Assembly (NCBI RefSeq): GCF_000716785.1
Contig: NZ_JNYY01000011.1
Span: forward strand, 124,001 to 188,000
Direction: 5' to 3'
DNA length: 64,000 nt
Source: Amycolatopsis vancoresmycina
Lineage (GTDB): Bacteria > Actinomycetota > Actinomycetes > Mycobacteriales > Pseudonocardiaceae
Part shown: piece after piece, positions 1 to 7,503 of the stretch
Layout of the letters: every line of letters begins with the position of its first letter
Numbering within the stretch: position 1 is the first letter of the stretch
The notes under the pieces: model-generated
Seen by the model: the letters and a program-made list of their open reading frames with translations, nothing else
Database searches by the model: none
What the model was told of the DNA's origin: nothing
Translations under genes and position numbers: made by a program

Positions 1-302
1 CGGAACGGACGCCGTTGCGGAAGGCCGTGCTCGCCTGTGTGGCCTTCACCTGGCTCAACCCGCACGTCTACCTCGACACCGTCCTCCTGCTCGGCTCGGT
101 CGCCGTCGCGCACGGTGACGGACGGTGGCTGTTCGGCCTCGGTGCCGTGGTGGCCAGCGCCGTCTGGTTCAGCGCGCTCGGGTTCGGCGCCAAGCGGCTC
201 GCCGGGGTGTTCGCCAAGCCCGCCGCCTGGCGCGTGCTGGACGTCGTGATCGCCGTGACCATGACCGCGCTGGGCGCGACCATGCTGCTCGGTCACGCGT
301 GA
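1..302 (+). CDS. LysE/ArgO-family amino-acid exporter, C-terminal part (5' end outside window)
   Basis: The frame is open from the left edge (first full codon at base 3), so this is the C-terminal ~100 residues of a longer protein. It shows the LysE-family signature TWLNPHVYLDTVLLLG followed by two hydrophobic segments, ending LLGHA. LysE/ArgO proteins are about 200-residue inner-membrane exporters of basic amino acids; the segment containing NPHVYLDT is characteristic. The gene runs convergently into the alkyltransferase gene with a 1-bp gap. Substrate cannot be read from the sequence. Confidence 0.85.
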   Translation, partial: ERTPLRKAVLACVAFTWLNPHVYLDTVLLLGSVAVAHGDGRWLFGLGAVVASAVWFSALGFGAKRLAGVFAKPAAWRVLDVVIAVTMTALGATMLLGHA

Positions 303-303
303 C

Positions 304-792
304 TCACCAGAGCTGACCCCGCTCCGAAGCCGGCGGTCGTTCCAGCTCGAGCAGGAACTCCTTGCGTTTCAGACCGCCCGCGTAGCCGGTCAGCTTGCCG
401 TTCTTGCCGACCACGCGGTGGCACGCCACCAGGATGCTCAGCGGGTTGCGGCCCACCGCCGCCCCGACCTCGTGCGGCAGGCCGCCGACGGCTTGCGCGA
501 GATCGCCGTACGTCGCGGTCGCCCCGTAGGGGATCTTGGCGATCTCGGCCCACACCGCGCGGTCGGCATCGGGGCCGGCCGCCTGCATCGGGACGTCGAA
601 CGTGGTGCGGTGGCCGGCGAAGTACTCCTTCAGCTGGCGGACGGCTTCCGGGAACGCCGTGTCGTCACGCTCGCCGAACGCACTGCGGTCCGGGCGGGTC
701 CAGTGGTTCGGGAAGTACACGCCGGTCACGGTGTTTCCGGTGCCGACCAGGGTGAGCGGGCCGATCGGGGAATCGGTTACGAGGTGGGTCAT
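304..792 (-). CDS. Methylated-DNA--protein-cysteine methyltransferase (Ogt-like) with ACHRV active site
   Basis: 162-residue protein of the O6-alkylguanine-DNA alkyltransferase family, which transfers the alkyl group from O6-alkylguanine to its own cysteine in a suicide reaction. Seen: the helix-turn-helix region with IPYGATATYGDLA (about 88-99), GRNPLSILVACHRVVG (about 115-129) with the acceptor cysteine at about 124, and the C-terminal GYAGGLKRKEFLL. The usual PCHRV motif reads ACHRV here. The start ATG overlaps the upstream stop as ATGA. It is the last gene of a five-gene coupled operon headed by an ECF sigma factor, so it is probably co-induced with the second copy at 1912-2502. Confidence 0.9.
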   Translation of the reverse strand: MTHLVTDSPIGPLTLVGTGNTVTGVYFPNHWTRPDRSAFGERDDTAFPEAVRQLKEYFAGHRTTFDVPMQAAGPDADRAVWAEIAKIPYGATATYGDLAQAVGGLPHEVGAAVGRNPLSILVACHRVVGKNGKLTGYAGGLKRKEFLLELERPPASERGQLW

Positions 793-1205
793 CGGGTCTC
801 CCAGGTGGTGCCGTCCGCGCGGGTGCCGCGCAGGCCGGGGATGGGGAAGTCCGCCAGTGCCGCGGTGAGGATCGTGCGGTGGGGACTCCAGGACGTCGAA
901 AGCCGCAGCCGCCGCGCCATGCCGGCCCAGCCCGCCGGGGTGGCGGTGACCACCCACACGTCCGGCTCCGGCGCCGCGAACCGCCGCGCCTGGCGCAGCC
1001 ACGACGCCGCCGTCTCCGGCCACGTCACCGTCGCCAGGACCAGGCCGCCCCACGCCGAGGCGATCCGCTCGCCGTCCGCCCGTGACGCCGGGGATGCCGC
1101 CGTGCCGAGCACGATGTGCCGGGCAGGGCCGATCAGTGCCACGAGCGCTTCGAGTTCGGTGGTGGTCATGGTGCGTCGGGGGATGGGTGGCGTGCCGGAA
1201 GTCAT
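789..1205 (-). CDS. Conserved hypothetical protein of the alkylation-repair operon
   Basis: 138-residue protein, no signal peptide or membrane segment. The start at 1205 overlaps the upstream stop as ATGA; an internal ATG at 1169 (MTTTELEALVAL) is the alternative. I do not recognise a catalytic motif. Visible features are a short alpha/beta-like core with PDVWVVTATPAGWAGMARR and a C-terminal segment with SPHRTILTAALADFP. It sits, translationally coupled at both ends, between a damaged-DNA oxygenase and an alkyltransferase, so a role in alkylation-damage handling is the natural inference. There is no direct evidence for an activity. Confidence 0.8.
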   Translation of the reverse strand: MTSGTPPIPRRTMTTTELEALVALIGPARHIVLGTAASPASRADGERIASAWGGLVLATVTWPETAASWLRQARRFAAPEPDVWVVTATPAGWAGMARRLRLSTSWSPHRTILTAALADFPIPGLRGTRADGTTWETR

Positions 1206-1915
1206 GCGGCGTCGTGGAAGACGAGGCCGAGGGTGTGCCGGCGGCCGGAGCGGACCACCGATACGCCGTGGCGCACCGGGGCCGCCGACCAGCCCCTCGC
1301 CGAGCGGACCGGGCGGTCGCGGGTGGTGAACACCAGGCCGTGGCCCTGCGGGATGAGCGTGGCGGTCCCACGTGACTGCGCGCGTGGCCGCTGCTCGACC
1401 AGGAGGAACTCGCCGCCGGTGTGGTCGGTGCCCGGGTTGTTCAGGTTGATCACCACCTGCAGCGGGAACACCTTGTCGCCGTACAGGTCGCGGTGCAGGG
1501 CGTTCCAGCCGCCCGTCTCGTAGCGCAGCAGGATCGGCGTGGGCCGCTGCTGGCCCGCCGCGTGGCAGACGGCCAGCCACTCGTCCAATGTGGACGGCCA
1601 GGCCGCCTCCCGGCCCAGCCGTGCCGACCAGTCGCGGGCGATCGGGAGCAGCCGCGGGTAGAGCGCCTGCCGTAGCCGCTGCACCGGTTCCGGGAACGGT
1701 GCAGCGAAGTAGTGGTAGTCGCCGTTGTCCCCGAAGCGGTGGCGGCGCAGGTTGACCGTCGCCCGGAAGTGTGACGGCTCGTCCCAGAGCGCCACCAGGC
1801 GCGCGCACTCGGCCGGGGTGAGCAACTGCGGCAGGAGTGCGCAGCCGTGGTCGTCGACCTCCGCGGCCACCGCGTCCCAGTCCGCCGCGGCGACGCGCTG
1901 TTCGAACGTGGTCAT
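1202..1915 (-). CDS. 2OG-Fe(II) oxygenase, damaged-DNA demethylase type (PF09859-like)
   Basis: 237-residue protein resembling the oxygenase family described for oxidative repair of damaged DNA (formerly DUF2086). Iron ligands are visible: HRD at about 141-143 (HxD) and a distal histidine at about 216 (PVRHGVS), followed by the 2-oxoglutarate-binding arginine region RSGRRHTLGLVFH. FPLQVVINLNNPGTDHTGGE is typical of the family's central strand. Coupled by ATGA overlaps to the alkyltransferase upstream and the unknown gene downstream. Expected to act on alkylated bases as AlkB does, by oxidative dealkylation. The exact base specificity is not readable. Confidence 0.87.
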   Translation of the reverse strand: MTTFEQRVAAADWDAVAAEVDDHGCALLPQLLTPAECARLVALWDEPSHFRATVNLRRHRFGDNGDYHYFAAPFPEPVQRLRQALYPRLLPIARDWSARLGREAAWPSTLDEWLAVCHAAGQQRPTPILLRYETGGWNALHRDLYGDKVFPLQVVINLNNPGTDHTGGEFLLVEQRPRAQSRGTATLIPQGHGLVFTTRDRPVRSARGWSAAPVRHGVSVVRSGRRHTLGLVFHDAA

Positions 1916-2502
1916 GCCGTCTCCAGGGTGAGCAGGGTCCGTTTCGCTTCCTCGCCGCCCGCGTACTGGCCGTACGACCCGTCGGAGCGCACCACCCGGT
2001 GGCACGGCACCACCACCGGCAGCGGGTTGCGCGCGCACGCCGTGCCGACCGCGCGGACCGCCTTCGGGCTGCCCGCCGCCGCGGCCACCTGGGCGTAGCT
2101 TTCCGTGTGCCCGTAGGAAATCTCCGGCAGGTGCTCCAGCACCGACAGGCGGAACCCGTGGGCCAGCCGGAAGTCCAGCGGGACGTCGAAGGTGCGCCGC
2201 TCGCCGGTGAAGTACTCGTCGAGCTGGCGGCTGACTGCGTCGAGGCGGCTCGGGGCGTTCAGGATGCGCGGGCTGATCTCCGCGGCCAAAGCCGCGAGCA
2301 CCGCCTCGTGGTCCTGGCGGTCGAAGGCCACCTTGACCAGGCCGCGCTGGGTGGCGGCCAGCAGGAGCGGGCCGACCGGGGTGTCCAGGGTCCGGTAGGC
2401 GACGTCCAGCAAGCCGTGGTGCTCGGCGGCGGCGACCAGCCGCTCGTGGCGGACGGTCGAATCGAGCTCGGCGGCGAACGGCGGGAAGATGATGTCCGTC
2501 AT
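1912..2502 (-). CDS. ogt: Methylated-DNA--protein-cysteine methyltransferase (Ogt)
   Basis: 196-residue alkyltransferase with the canonical active site VVVPCHRVVRSDG (cysteine at about 167) and the GQYAGGEEAKRTLL C-terminus. The N-terminal ~35 residues precede the TPVGPLLLAAT strand typical of the family. This is the canonical copy, whereas the gene at 304-792 has ACHRV. The ATG overlaps the sigma-factor stop as ATGA. No Ada-type N-terminal zinc/AraC module is present, so it is a pure repair enzyme; induction would come from the upstream ECF sigma factor. Confidence 0.92.
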   Translation of the reverse strand: MTDIIFPPFAAELDSTVRHERLVAAAEHHGLLDVAYRTLDTPVGPLLLAATQRGLVKVAFDRQDHEAVLAALAAEISPRILNAPSRLDAVSRQLDEYFTGERRTFDVPLDFRLAHGFRLSVLEHLPEISYGHTESYAQVAAAAGSPKAVRAVGTACARNPLPVVVPCHRVVRSDGSYGQYAGGEEAKRTLLTLETA

Positions 2503-2969
2503 GGGTGCGCTCCCTCCAAGGGGTAAGTGGCCCGCAGGGCCTTGACGCCGTCGGCGGCCGCGCGGCGGGCGGCGTCGGCGGTGCCGCCGGTGATCTGCGC
2601 GATTTCGCGGTACGGCAGCCCGGCCAGGTAGTGGTAGGCGACGGCGAGCCGCTGCTTGTCCGGCAGCCTCGCCAGCGCGTCCCACAGGTCGCCGGTGAAC
2701 GTCTCCGCGTTCCCGGGCCGGTCCGGGATCTCGCCGACCGGCAGCGGACGGCGGGCCTGGGCGCGCGTGACGTCGACGGCCTTGCGGTGCGCGATCGTGA
2801 CCAGCCACGCCTGGACGTTCGCGTCCGCGGGCAGCTCCGGGTACGCCTTCAACGCCGACAGGAACGTTTCCGACCAGGCGTCTTCGGCGTCGGCCGGACC
2901 GAGCACGGCCCGGCACACCCGGAGGACCATCGGCCCGTGCTCGGTCACGATCTGCTCGAACGGTTTCAC
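2499..2969 (-). CDS. ECF RNA polymerase sigma factor
   Basis: 156-residue sigma-70-family protein with only regions 2 and 4. Region 2 spans about residues 3-68 (ending in HRKAVDVTRAQARRP) and region 4 spans about 98-148 with LPDKQRLAVAYHYLAGLPYREIA and a helix-turn-helix. GTG at 2969 is preferred because AAGG lies 7 nt upstream; GTG at 2975 is an alternative. It heads the operon of four DNA-repair-type genes with 4-nt overlaps, so it likely controls the response to alkylating damage. No anti-sigma gene is next to it, and no extra C-terminal domain is seen. The activation signal is therefore unknown. Confidence 0.88.
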   Translation of the reverse strand: MKPFEQIVTEHGPMVLRVCRAVLGPADAEDAWSETFLSALKAYPELPADANVQAWLVTIAHRKAVDVTRAQARRPLPVGEIPDRPGNAETFTGDLWDALARLPDKQRLAVAYHYLAGLPYREIAQITGGTADAARRAAADGVKALRATYPLEGAHP

Positions 2970-2981
2970 GATCACACCTTG

Positions 2982-3010
2982 TAGACGTCCGGGAGCGCCG
3001 GAACGTGAGA
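2982..3010 (-). promoter_or_regulatory. Possible autoregulatory ECF promoter
   Basis: On the minus strand, TCTCACG (3010-3004), a 16-bp spacer and CGTCTA (2987-2982) resemble an ECF-type promoter (CGTC at -10). They sit in the short gap before the sigma-factor start. If real, transcription would begin within a few bases of the GTG. Weak statistical support from a single site. Confidence 0.35.
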
Positions 3011-3775
3011 TCAGCTTTGCGCGGTGCCGGTGACGACGGTCGCGCCCAGGTCGGCGGACTCGTGGACGTCCGGCTTCAGCCCGGCCGCGGCGAAGATGCC
3101 CGCCAGCACCGGCGCCTGCCGTTCGCTCGATTCCACCAGCACCGTCCCGCCCGGCGCCAGCCACTGCGGCGCACCGGCGGCGACCCGGCGGGCGAGGTCG
3201 AGGCCGTCCGCGCCGCCGTCGAGCGCCACCATCGGCTCGTAAAGGCGGGCCTCCGGCGGCATCGTCGCGACGGCGTCCGAAGGGACGTAGGGCACGTTGG
3301 CCAGCAGCACGTCGACGCGGCCGCGCAGCGAGGCGGGCAGGGCGTCGTAGAGATCGCCCTGGTGGACGAGGGGCAGGTTCAGCCGCGCGCAGGCGACGGC
3401 GGCGGGTTCGACATCGGCCGCGTGCAGCTCCCGCGGCGGGATGGCCGCGGCGAACGCGGCGCCCAGCGCGCCGGATCCACAGCACAGGTCGAGCACCACC
3501 GGGTCCGGCGGCGCCAGCGAGACGGCGACGTCGACGAGGAATCCGGTGCGCTGCCGCGGCACGAACACCCCGGGCCGCACGGCGATCCGCAGCCCGTGGA
3601 ACTCCGCCCAGCCGAGCAGGTGCTCCAGCGGCAGCCCGGCGACCCGGCGGGCCACCAGCGACTCGAGTTCGTCGGCCGTCGTGGCGGCCTCGACCAGCAG
3701 CGCCGCTTCGTCCTCGGCGAACACGCAGCCCGCGGCGCGCAGCCGGGAAATGACCGTTGGACCGTCCACCGGCAC
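3011..3775 (-). CDS. Putative protein N5-glutamine methyltransferase (HemK/PrmC-like)
   Basis: 254-residue SAM-dependent methyltransferase. It has an N-terminal helical domain with GLPLEHLLGWAEFHGL (PrmC-like), the SAM motif VVLDLCCGSGALGAAFA, and LLANVPYVPSDAV at the position of the catalytic NPPY motif. The family methylates glutamine in release factors or other proteins, but NVPY in place of NPPY marks a divergent paralogue, so the substrate is uncertain. GTG at 3775 lies 5 nt after the stop of the L,D-transpeptidase gene and is probably co-transcribed with it. A later GTG at 3769 is an alternative start. Confidence 0.83.
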   Translation of the reverse strand: MPVDGPTVISRLRAAGCVFAEDEAALLVEAATTADELESLVARRVAGLPLEHLLGWAEFHGLRIAVRPGVFVPRQRTGFLVDVAVSLAPPDPVVLDLCCGSGALGAAFAAAIPPRELHAADVEPAAVACARLNLPLVHQGDLYDALPASLRGRVDVLLANVPYVPSDAVATMPPEARLYEPMVALDGGADGLDLARRVAAGAPQWLAPGGTVLVESSERQAPVLAGIFAAAGLKPDVHESADLGATVVTGTAQS

Positions 3776-3780
3776 GAAGG

Positions 3781-4281
3781 CTACAAGACCTGCACCGCGT
3801 CGCCGACCTTCAGCCCGTCGAAGAACGCCGCCGAGTCGGCGTCGGTGAGGTGGACGCAGCCGTGGGACGGCGCGTCCAGCGGACCGGCGTGGAAGGCGAT
3901 GCCGCCGGCGGCGAAGAACACCGAGTTCGGCATGTCGGTGCCGTACACGCTGCTGCGGTGCTCGCGGTCCTTCCACACGACGTGGAACGACCCGGCGGGA
4001 GTCGCCTGGTCCGGTGGCCCGAACCCGGCCGGGACCGGGCCGTGCACGACCCGCCCGTCCCGCACGAGCCACGCCAGCCGCTGCGCCAGGCTCACGCAGG
4101 CCCCGGTCGCGACGGCGCACGGCGGCGCGGGCGGCGGGGTGGTGGCCGTCGTCGTGGCGGGTGCGGACGTGGTCACGCGCACCGGCTCCGCCACGGGAGC
4201 CGCCGTCGTGGTGCGAGGAGCCGAGCAGGCTGCCGTGACCAGCGACAACCCCAGCAGGGCCAGCGCCCCGGTTCTGTGCAT
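3781..4281 (-). CDS. L,D-transpeptidase lipoprotein (YkuD domain)
   Basis: 166 residues. A lipoprotein signal (MHRTGALALLGLSLVTAAC, lipobox TAAC) is followed by a Thr/Pro-rich linker to about residue 55. The YkuD domain follows, with the catalytic motif FHAGPLDAPSHGCVHL (His, Ser, His-Gly-Cys). It makes 3-3 cross-links in peptidoglycan on the outer face of the membrane. The domain is short compared with typical Ldts and has no Ig-like or CBM extension. It lies divergently from the peptidoglycan hydrolase genes at 4419 onward, which supports a wall-remodelling neighbourhood. The gap 4282-4418 must hold both promoters, but I see no clear consensus. Confidence 0.92.
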   Translation of the reverse strand: MHRTGALALLGLSLVTAACSAPRTTTAAPVAEPVRVTTSAPATTTATTPPPAPPCAVATGACVSLAQRLAWLVRDGRVVHGPVPAGFGPPDQATPAGSFHVVWKDREHRSSVYGTDMPNSVFFAAGGIAFHAGPLDAPSHGCVHLTDADSAAFFDGLKVGDAVQVL

Positions 4282-4418
4282 CCGTGTCCCCTTCTCGCAG
4301 GTGCACCCGGGAGCAGTACGGGTGAGCGGCCCCGAAGGTTGAGCCGGGCGTGCACGCGGGTTGTCCCTGCGTGCAGCGCGGCTGTCGGGAGGAGTACCCC
4401 ACGGGTCAAGGTCGAACC

Positions 4419-5132
4419 ATGACCAAGCTGAGCGCCGGGGAGATCGCCCGGCACGCCTACGCGGCCGGCTTCCGCGGCCAGGGCCTCACCACCGCGGTCG
4501 CGGTCGCGCTGGCCGAGTCCGGCGGCCGGACGACCGCGCACAACGCGACCCCGCCGGACGACTCGTACGGCCTGTGGCAGATCAACATGCTGGGCGCGCT
4601 CGGCCCCGAGCGGCGCCACCAGTACCACCTGAAGTCCGACGACCAGCTGTTCGACCCGGACACCAACGCGCGGGTCGCGAACCGCATTTCGGGCGACGGC
4701 CACGACTTCACGCCCTGGTCGACGTACACGAACGGCGCCTACAAGCACCACCTGGCCGCCGCGCGCGAGGCCGCCAAGGACGTCACCGCCCACCACGGCA
4801 AGCCGCACGCGCACGGCGGTAGCGGCGCGCTGCGTGTGGACGATGCCGTGCTGCACGGTTACGTGCGGCGGACCCGGCAGGTCGCCGACGCCCTCGACGG
4901 CGCGACCGGGCAGCTGCGGGACGTCCGGGACATCGCCGAGGACAGCTTCGGCCGGATCGGCCGGGAGTCCGGGTTCGCTGCCGCGCTGGCCGGCTTCGGG
5001 CTGGCGCTGCAGCGCCAGGTCAAGGGCGTCGGCGCGCACGCCGACGGGCTGGCGTCGGCCGCGCAGAAGGCCGCGAAGTCCTATCGCGACCACGAGACGG
5101 CCACCGCCGCCGCCCTGAACGGGCGGAGCTGA
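4419..5132 (+). CDS. Lysozyme/transglycosylase-like protein with C-terminal helical WXG-style tail
   Basis: 237 residues. Residues ~1-115 form a soluble-lytic-transglycosylase-like domain: AESGG with catalytic glutamate at about 33, SYGLWQINM (50-58) and FTPWSTYTNGAYKHHL. From about 140 the protein is helical and Ala/Gly/Asp-rich, resembling ESX substrates rather than a Sec protein, and there is no signal peptide. The start at 4419 is chosen from the MTKLSAGEIA N-terminus typical of such domains. It is the first gene of a four-gene block with a CHAP-type hydrolase and two YbaB-like proteins. Export by type VII secretion is inferred from this context. Confidence 0.83.
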   Translation: MTKLSAGEIARHAYAAGFRGQGLTTAVAVALAESGGRTTAHNATPPDDSYGLWQINMLGALGPERRHQYHLKSDDQLFDPDTNARVANRISGDGHDFTPWSTYTNGAYKHHLAAAREAAKDVTAHHGKPHAHGGSGALRVDDAVLHGYVRRTRQVADALDGATGQLRDVRDIAEDSFGRIGRESGFAAALAGFGLALQRQVKGVGAHADGLASAAQKAAKSYRDHETATAAALNGRS

Positions 5133-5133
5133 C

Positions 5134-6126
5134 GTGGACACCGCCGCGCTCGCGCGCTCGTTCGCGCAGGACCTGATCGCGCACCGCAACAAGCTCGCCG
5201 GGAAGGCCGAGGACGCCGTCCGCGCCGAATACGCCCTGCACCGGGTGGCGGCCGCGCTCGACGACCAGCACGACGCCTACCACCAGGAAAGCACCACGGT
5301 CCTCGAGCACTGGCACGGCCGCGGGGCCGACGGTTTCCGCCACGCCAGCGGGAAACTGACGACGGAGCTGCGGGTCACGGGCGCAGCCGGGGCGGCGGCC
5401 GAGAAGGTCGTCGCGCACGTGGCGTCCACAGTGGACAGCGGGCACACGGCCGTGCAGCGGCTGGTCGACGAGTACACCGCGAAAGCCACGCAGGTCCTCG
5501 ACGCCGGGACCGCCGCGGGGACGCAGGCGGCGCTGATGCGGGCCGTCGGGCACGTCGCCGACCTGGTGCCGCACTACACGCGCCAGTCGGCGTCGACGCT
5601 GCGGCACGTCCACGCGGAGCTCGAGGCGTCGGCGAAGAAGCTGGACGCGCTGCGGAAGGACCTGACCCACGACCACGCCGGCGACAAGGCCACGCATCCC
5701 GGTTCCAGCCGGGGCACGGAGATCGTGCACGCCGCGCGCAAGGAGCTCGGCACCCGCGAAAACCCGCCCGGCAGCAACCGCAACCCGTACGGGCCGACTG
5801 CCGCGTGGTGTTCGTCGTTCGCCACCGCGATGTGGCGCAAGGCCGGGGTGCGGATCCCGGTCCTGCCCTTCAGCGGCGACGTCTTCCACTGGGGACAGCG
5901 CAACGGGCACGCGTACGGGAAGCACGCGCTGCACGAGGCCCGGCCCGGGGACGTGCTGATCTTCGGCACCGGCCCGCAGAACACGGCGACCAGCACGCAC
6001 ATCGGCATCGTCGAGAAGGTCGACGGGAACCGCGTCACGATGATCGAGGGCAACTCCGGGGACGCCGTCCGCCGGAACACGCACACGCTGTCGGCGTCGA
6101 CGTTCTACGGAGGGGTGCACCCGTGA
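5134..6126 (+). CDS. WXG-containing CHAP-domain peptidoglycan hydrolase
   Basis: 330 residues, GTG start 1 nt after the previous stop with GGAG upstream. Residues 1-185 are helical with a WHG (W-x-G) turn at 60-62, as in WXG100 proteins. Residues ~195-330 are a CHAP/NlpC-like amidase domain with the catalytic cysteine at about 226 (TAAWCSSFATAMW) and histidine at about 289 (STHIGIVEKV), followed by MIEGNSG. There is no Sec signal. The W-x-G helical hairpin ahead of a wall hydrolase suggests an ESX-secreted wall enzyme. Coupled to the next gene by a GTGA overlap. Confidence 0.85.
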   Translation: MDTAALARSFAQDLIAHRNKLAGKAEDAVRAEYALHRVAAALDDQHDAYHQESTTVLEHWHGRGADGFRHASGKLTTELRVTGAAGAAAEKVVAHVASTVDSGHTAVQRLVDEYTAKATQVLDAGTAAGTQAALMRAVGHVADLVPHYTRQSASTLRHVHAELEASAKKLDALRKDLTHDHAGDKATHPGSSRGTEIVHAARKELGTRENPPGSNRNPYGPTAAWCSSFATAMWRKAGVRIPVLPFSGDVFHWGQRNGHAYGKHALHEARPGDVLIFGTGPQNTATSTHIGIVEKVDGNRVTMIEGNSGDAVRRNTHTLSASTFYGGVHP

Positions 6127-6389
6127 TCACCGGAAAAGCCGCCGACCGGACGGTCGCCGTGGAGGTCGCGCCCGGCGGCGCGCTGCAGGAGCTGACCCTG
6201 GAGGCCGCGGCGCTGCGGCTGGACCCGGACGAGCTCGCCCGCCGGATCCTGCTGCTCACGGCGGCGGCCTCGGCCCGGGCGACCGCGTCGCTGTGGCACA
6301 CCCTGGACGGCGAGGTGGCCGGGCTCGGCCTGCCGGCGCCGGGGGAGGCCGCGGAAGTGACGACGCCGGAAAGCTGGCGGGTGCAGTGA
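6123..6389 (+). CDS. Small YbaB/EbfC-like protein
   Basis: 88 residues, GTG start overlapping the upstream stop (GTGA). The pattern of a beta hairpin (TVAVEVAPGGALQELTLE) followed by a helix (DPDELARRILLLTAAASARA) resembles the YbaB/EbfC-like proteins common next to ESX genes in Pseudonocardiaceae and mycobacteria. DNA binding is a property of some members only. Here the operon with two wall hydrolases suggests a chaperone or adaptor role instead. That role is inferred. Confidence 0.7.
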   Translation: MITGKAADRTVAVEVAPGGALQELTLEAAALRLDPDELARRILLLTAAASARATASLWHTLDGEVAGLGLPAPGEAAEVTTPESWRVQ

Positions 6390-6691
6390 CGGGCTACGGC
6401 GAACGGCTGGCCGCGATCCGCGCGTCGGCGGCGGACGGCGGGGTGACGGTGGTGGTGGACCTGCACGGCGCCCTGGTGGACCTGCGGTTCGAGCGGCGGG
6501 CCCTGACCCGGTCCCCGCACGAGCTGGCGGAACTGATCCGGCGGCTCGCGGCGGAAGCCGGGACGGATGCGCTGCAGCAGGGCCAGGAGGTGTTGGGAGA
6601 CCTGCTGCCGAGCGGCTCGGCCGAGCAGCCGGAAGCGCGTTCCCGCCACGCCGAACCGGACTCGCTCCTCCCCGCCACCTGGGCCACTTGA
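6386..6691 (+). CDS. Second YbaB/EbfC-like protein
   Basis: 101 residues, GTG start overlapping the previous stop (GTGA). It has the same layout as its neighbour: a hairpin with VTVVVDLHGALVDLRFE, then RSPHELAELIRRLAAEAGTDAL, then a polar tail. The pair looks like a tandem duplication of one small-protein family with low residual identity. It ends 5 bp from the stop of the convergent EspG-like gene, leaving no room for a conventional terminator. Confidence 0.7.
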   Translation: MTGYGERLAAIRASAADGGVTVVVDLHGALVDLRFERRALTRSPHELAELIRRLAAEAGTDALQQGQEVLGDLLPSGSAEQPEARSRHAEPDSLLPATWAT

Positions 6692-6696
6692 CCCCG

Positions 6697-7464
6697 TCAG
6701 CGGGCGGCGTCGACGAGCCGGGCGACGCGGCCGGCCAGCCCGCCCACCGGGGTGACCGTCACCCAGGGCTCGCCGCCCGCGTCCTCCGGGGTCACCGCGT
6801 ACCGGCCCGCCGCGGTGTCGAACCAGGCCAGCACCGGGGTGCGGCCCGCCGGACCGGTCGCGGCCAGCTGGCCCGCCGTGTGGCGCTCCGCCGTCACCAG
6901 CGTCGCCAGCGGGCGGACCGCCCGGCCGGTGATCCCCGCCGCGGCCAGCGCCCGCTCGAACGCGTCGTAACCGTTGCGCGCGTAGGCGTCCATCGCGGCC
7001 GCATATGCCGCTCGCGGAAGCCGCAGCGGGTCGCCGGGGCCCGGTGGCTGGTCGCCGAGCACGCGGGCCACCGACGGGACGAAGTCCGCCGGCCGCAGCG
7101 GTTCGAGGACCAGGTCGCGGTCGTCGAGGACGGCGAGCACGCCCGCCGTGTCCCGCACGGCGGCGAGCAGCCGCCACGGCGCTTCCCCGAGCACCAGCGC
7201 GTCGACGCTCACCGACGGCGAACCCACCAGCGCGATCAGGTCCGCCAGTGCCGGGTCGACGTCGTCGCCGTCGGTCAGCCCGGCTTCGGCGAGCCCGGCG
7301 AAAACGCGCACGCCCAGGTCGTCGCGTTCGGCGTGGGTGCGGCCGTGCGCCGCCACGTCGAACGGGTACGGCGGTGGCCCGCCCGGTCCCAGGTCCTCCC
7401 AGAGGAGGTCGAACTCCAGGTGCGACAGGATCACTCCCGCCGCCGTCGCGGTGCGGCGCGCCAT
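6697..7464 (-). CDS. ESX secretion-associated protein EspG-like
   Basis: 255 residues. N-terminal ILSHLEFDLLWEDLGPGGPPPYPFDV is the hallmark of the EspG family, cytosolic chaperones that bind PE/PPE-type ESX substrates and keep them soluble. The middle contains VSVDALVLGEAPWRLLAAVRD, also typical. The ATG at 7464 starts directly in the family's usual N-terminus. The core ESX ATPase and channel genes are not in the window, so this chaperone presumably serves the substrates encoded at 4.4-6.7 and 8.2-11.6 kb. Confidence 0.85.
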   Translation of the reverse strand: MARRTATAAGVILSHLEFDLLWEDLGPGGPPPYPFDVAAHGRTHAERDDLGVRVFAGLAEAGLTDGDDVDPALADLIALVGSPSVSVDALVLGEAPWRLLAAVRDTAGVLAVLDDRDLVLEPLRPADFVPSVARVLGDQPPGPGDPLRLPRAAYAAAMDAYARNGYDAFERALAAAGITGRAVRPLATLVTAERHTAGQLAATGPAGRTPVLAWFDTAAGRYAVTPEDAGGEPWVTVTPVGGLAGRVARLVDAAR

Positions 7465-7503
7465 GGTCCCCCTTCCCGTCGTGGGCGGCCGGCGTCGGGC
7501 ACG

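Noticed and set aside
293..3485. Long ORFs on the opposite strand and in other frames of the repair operon and elsewhere in the window
   Set aside because: In DNA with this GC content, non-coding frames stay open for hundreds of codons. Their translations are Arg/Pro/Ala/Gly-rich and match no family, and the true frames have recognised motifs and coupled starts.
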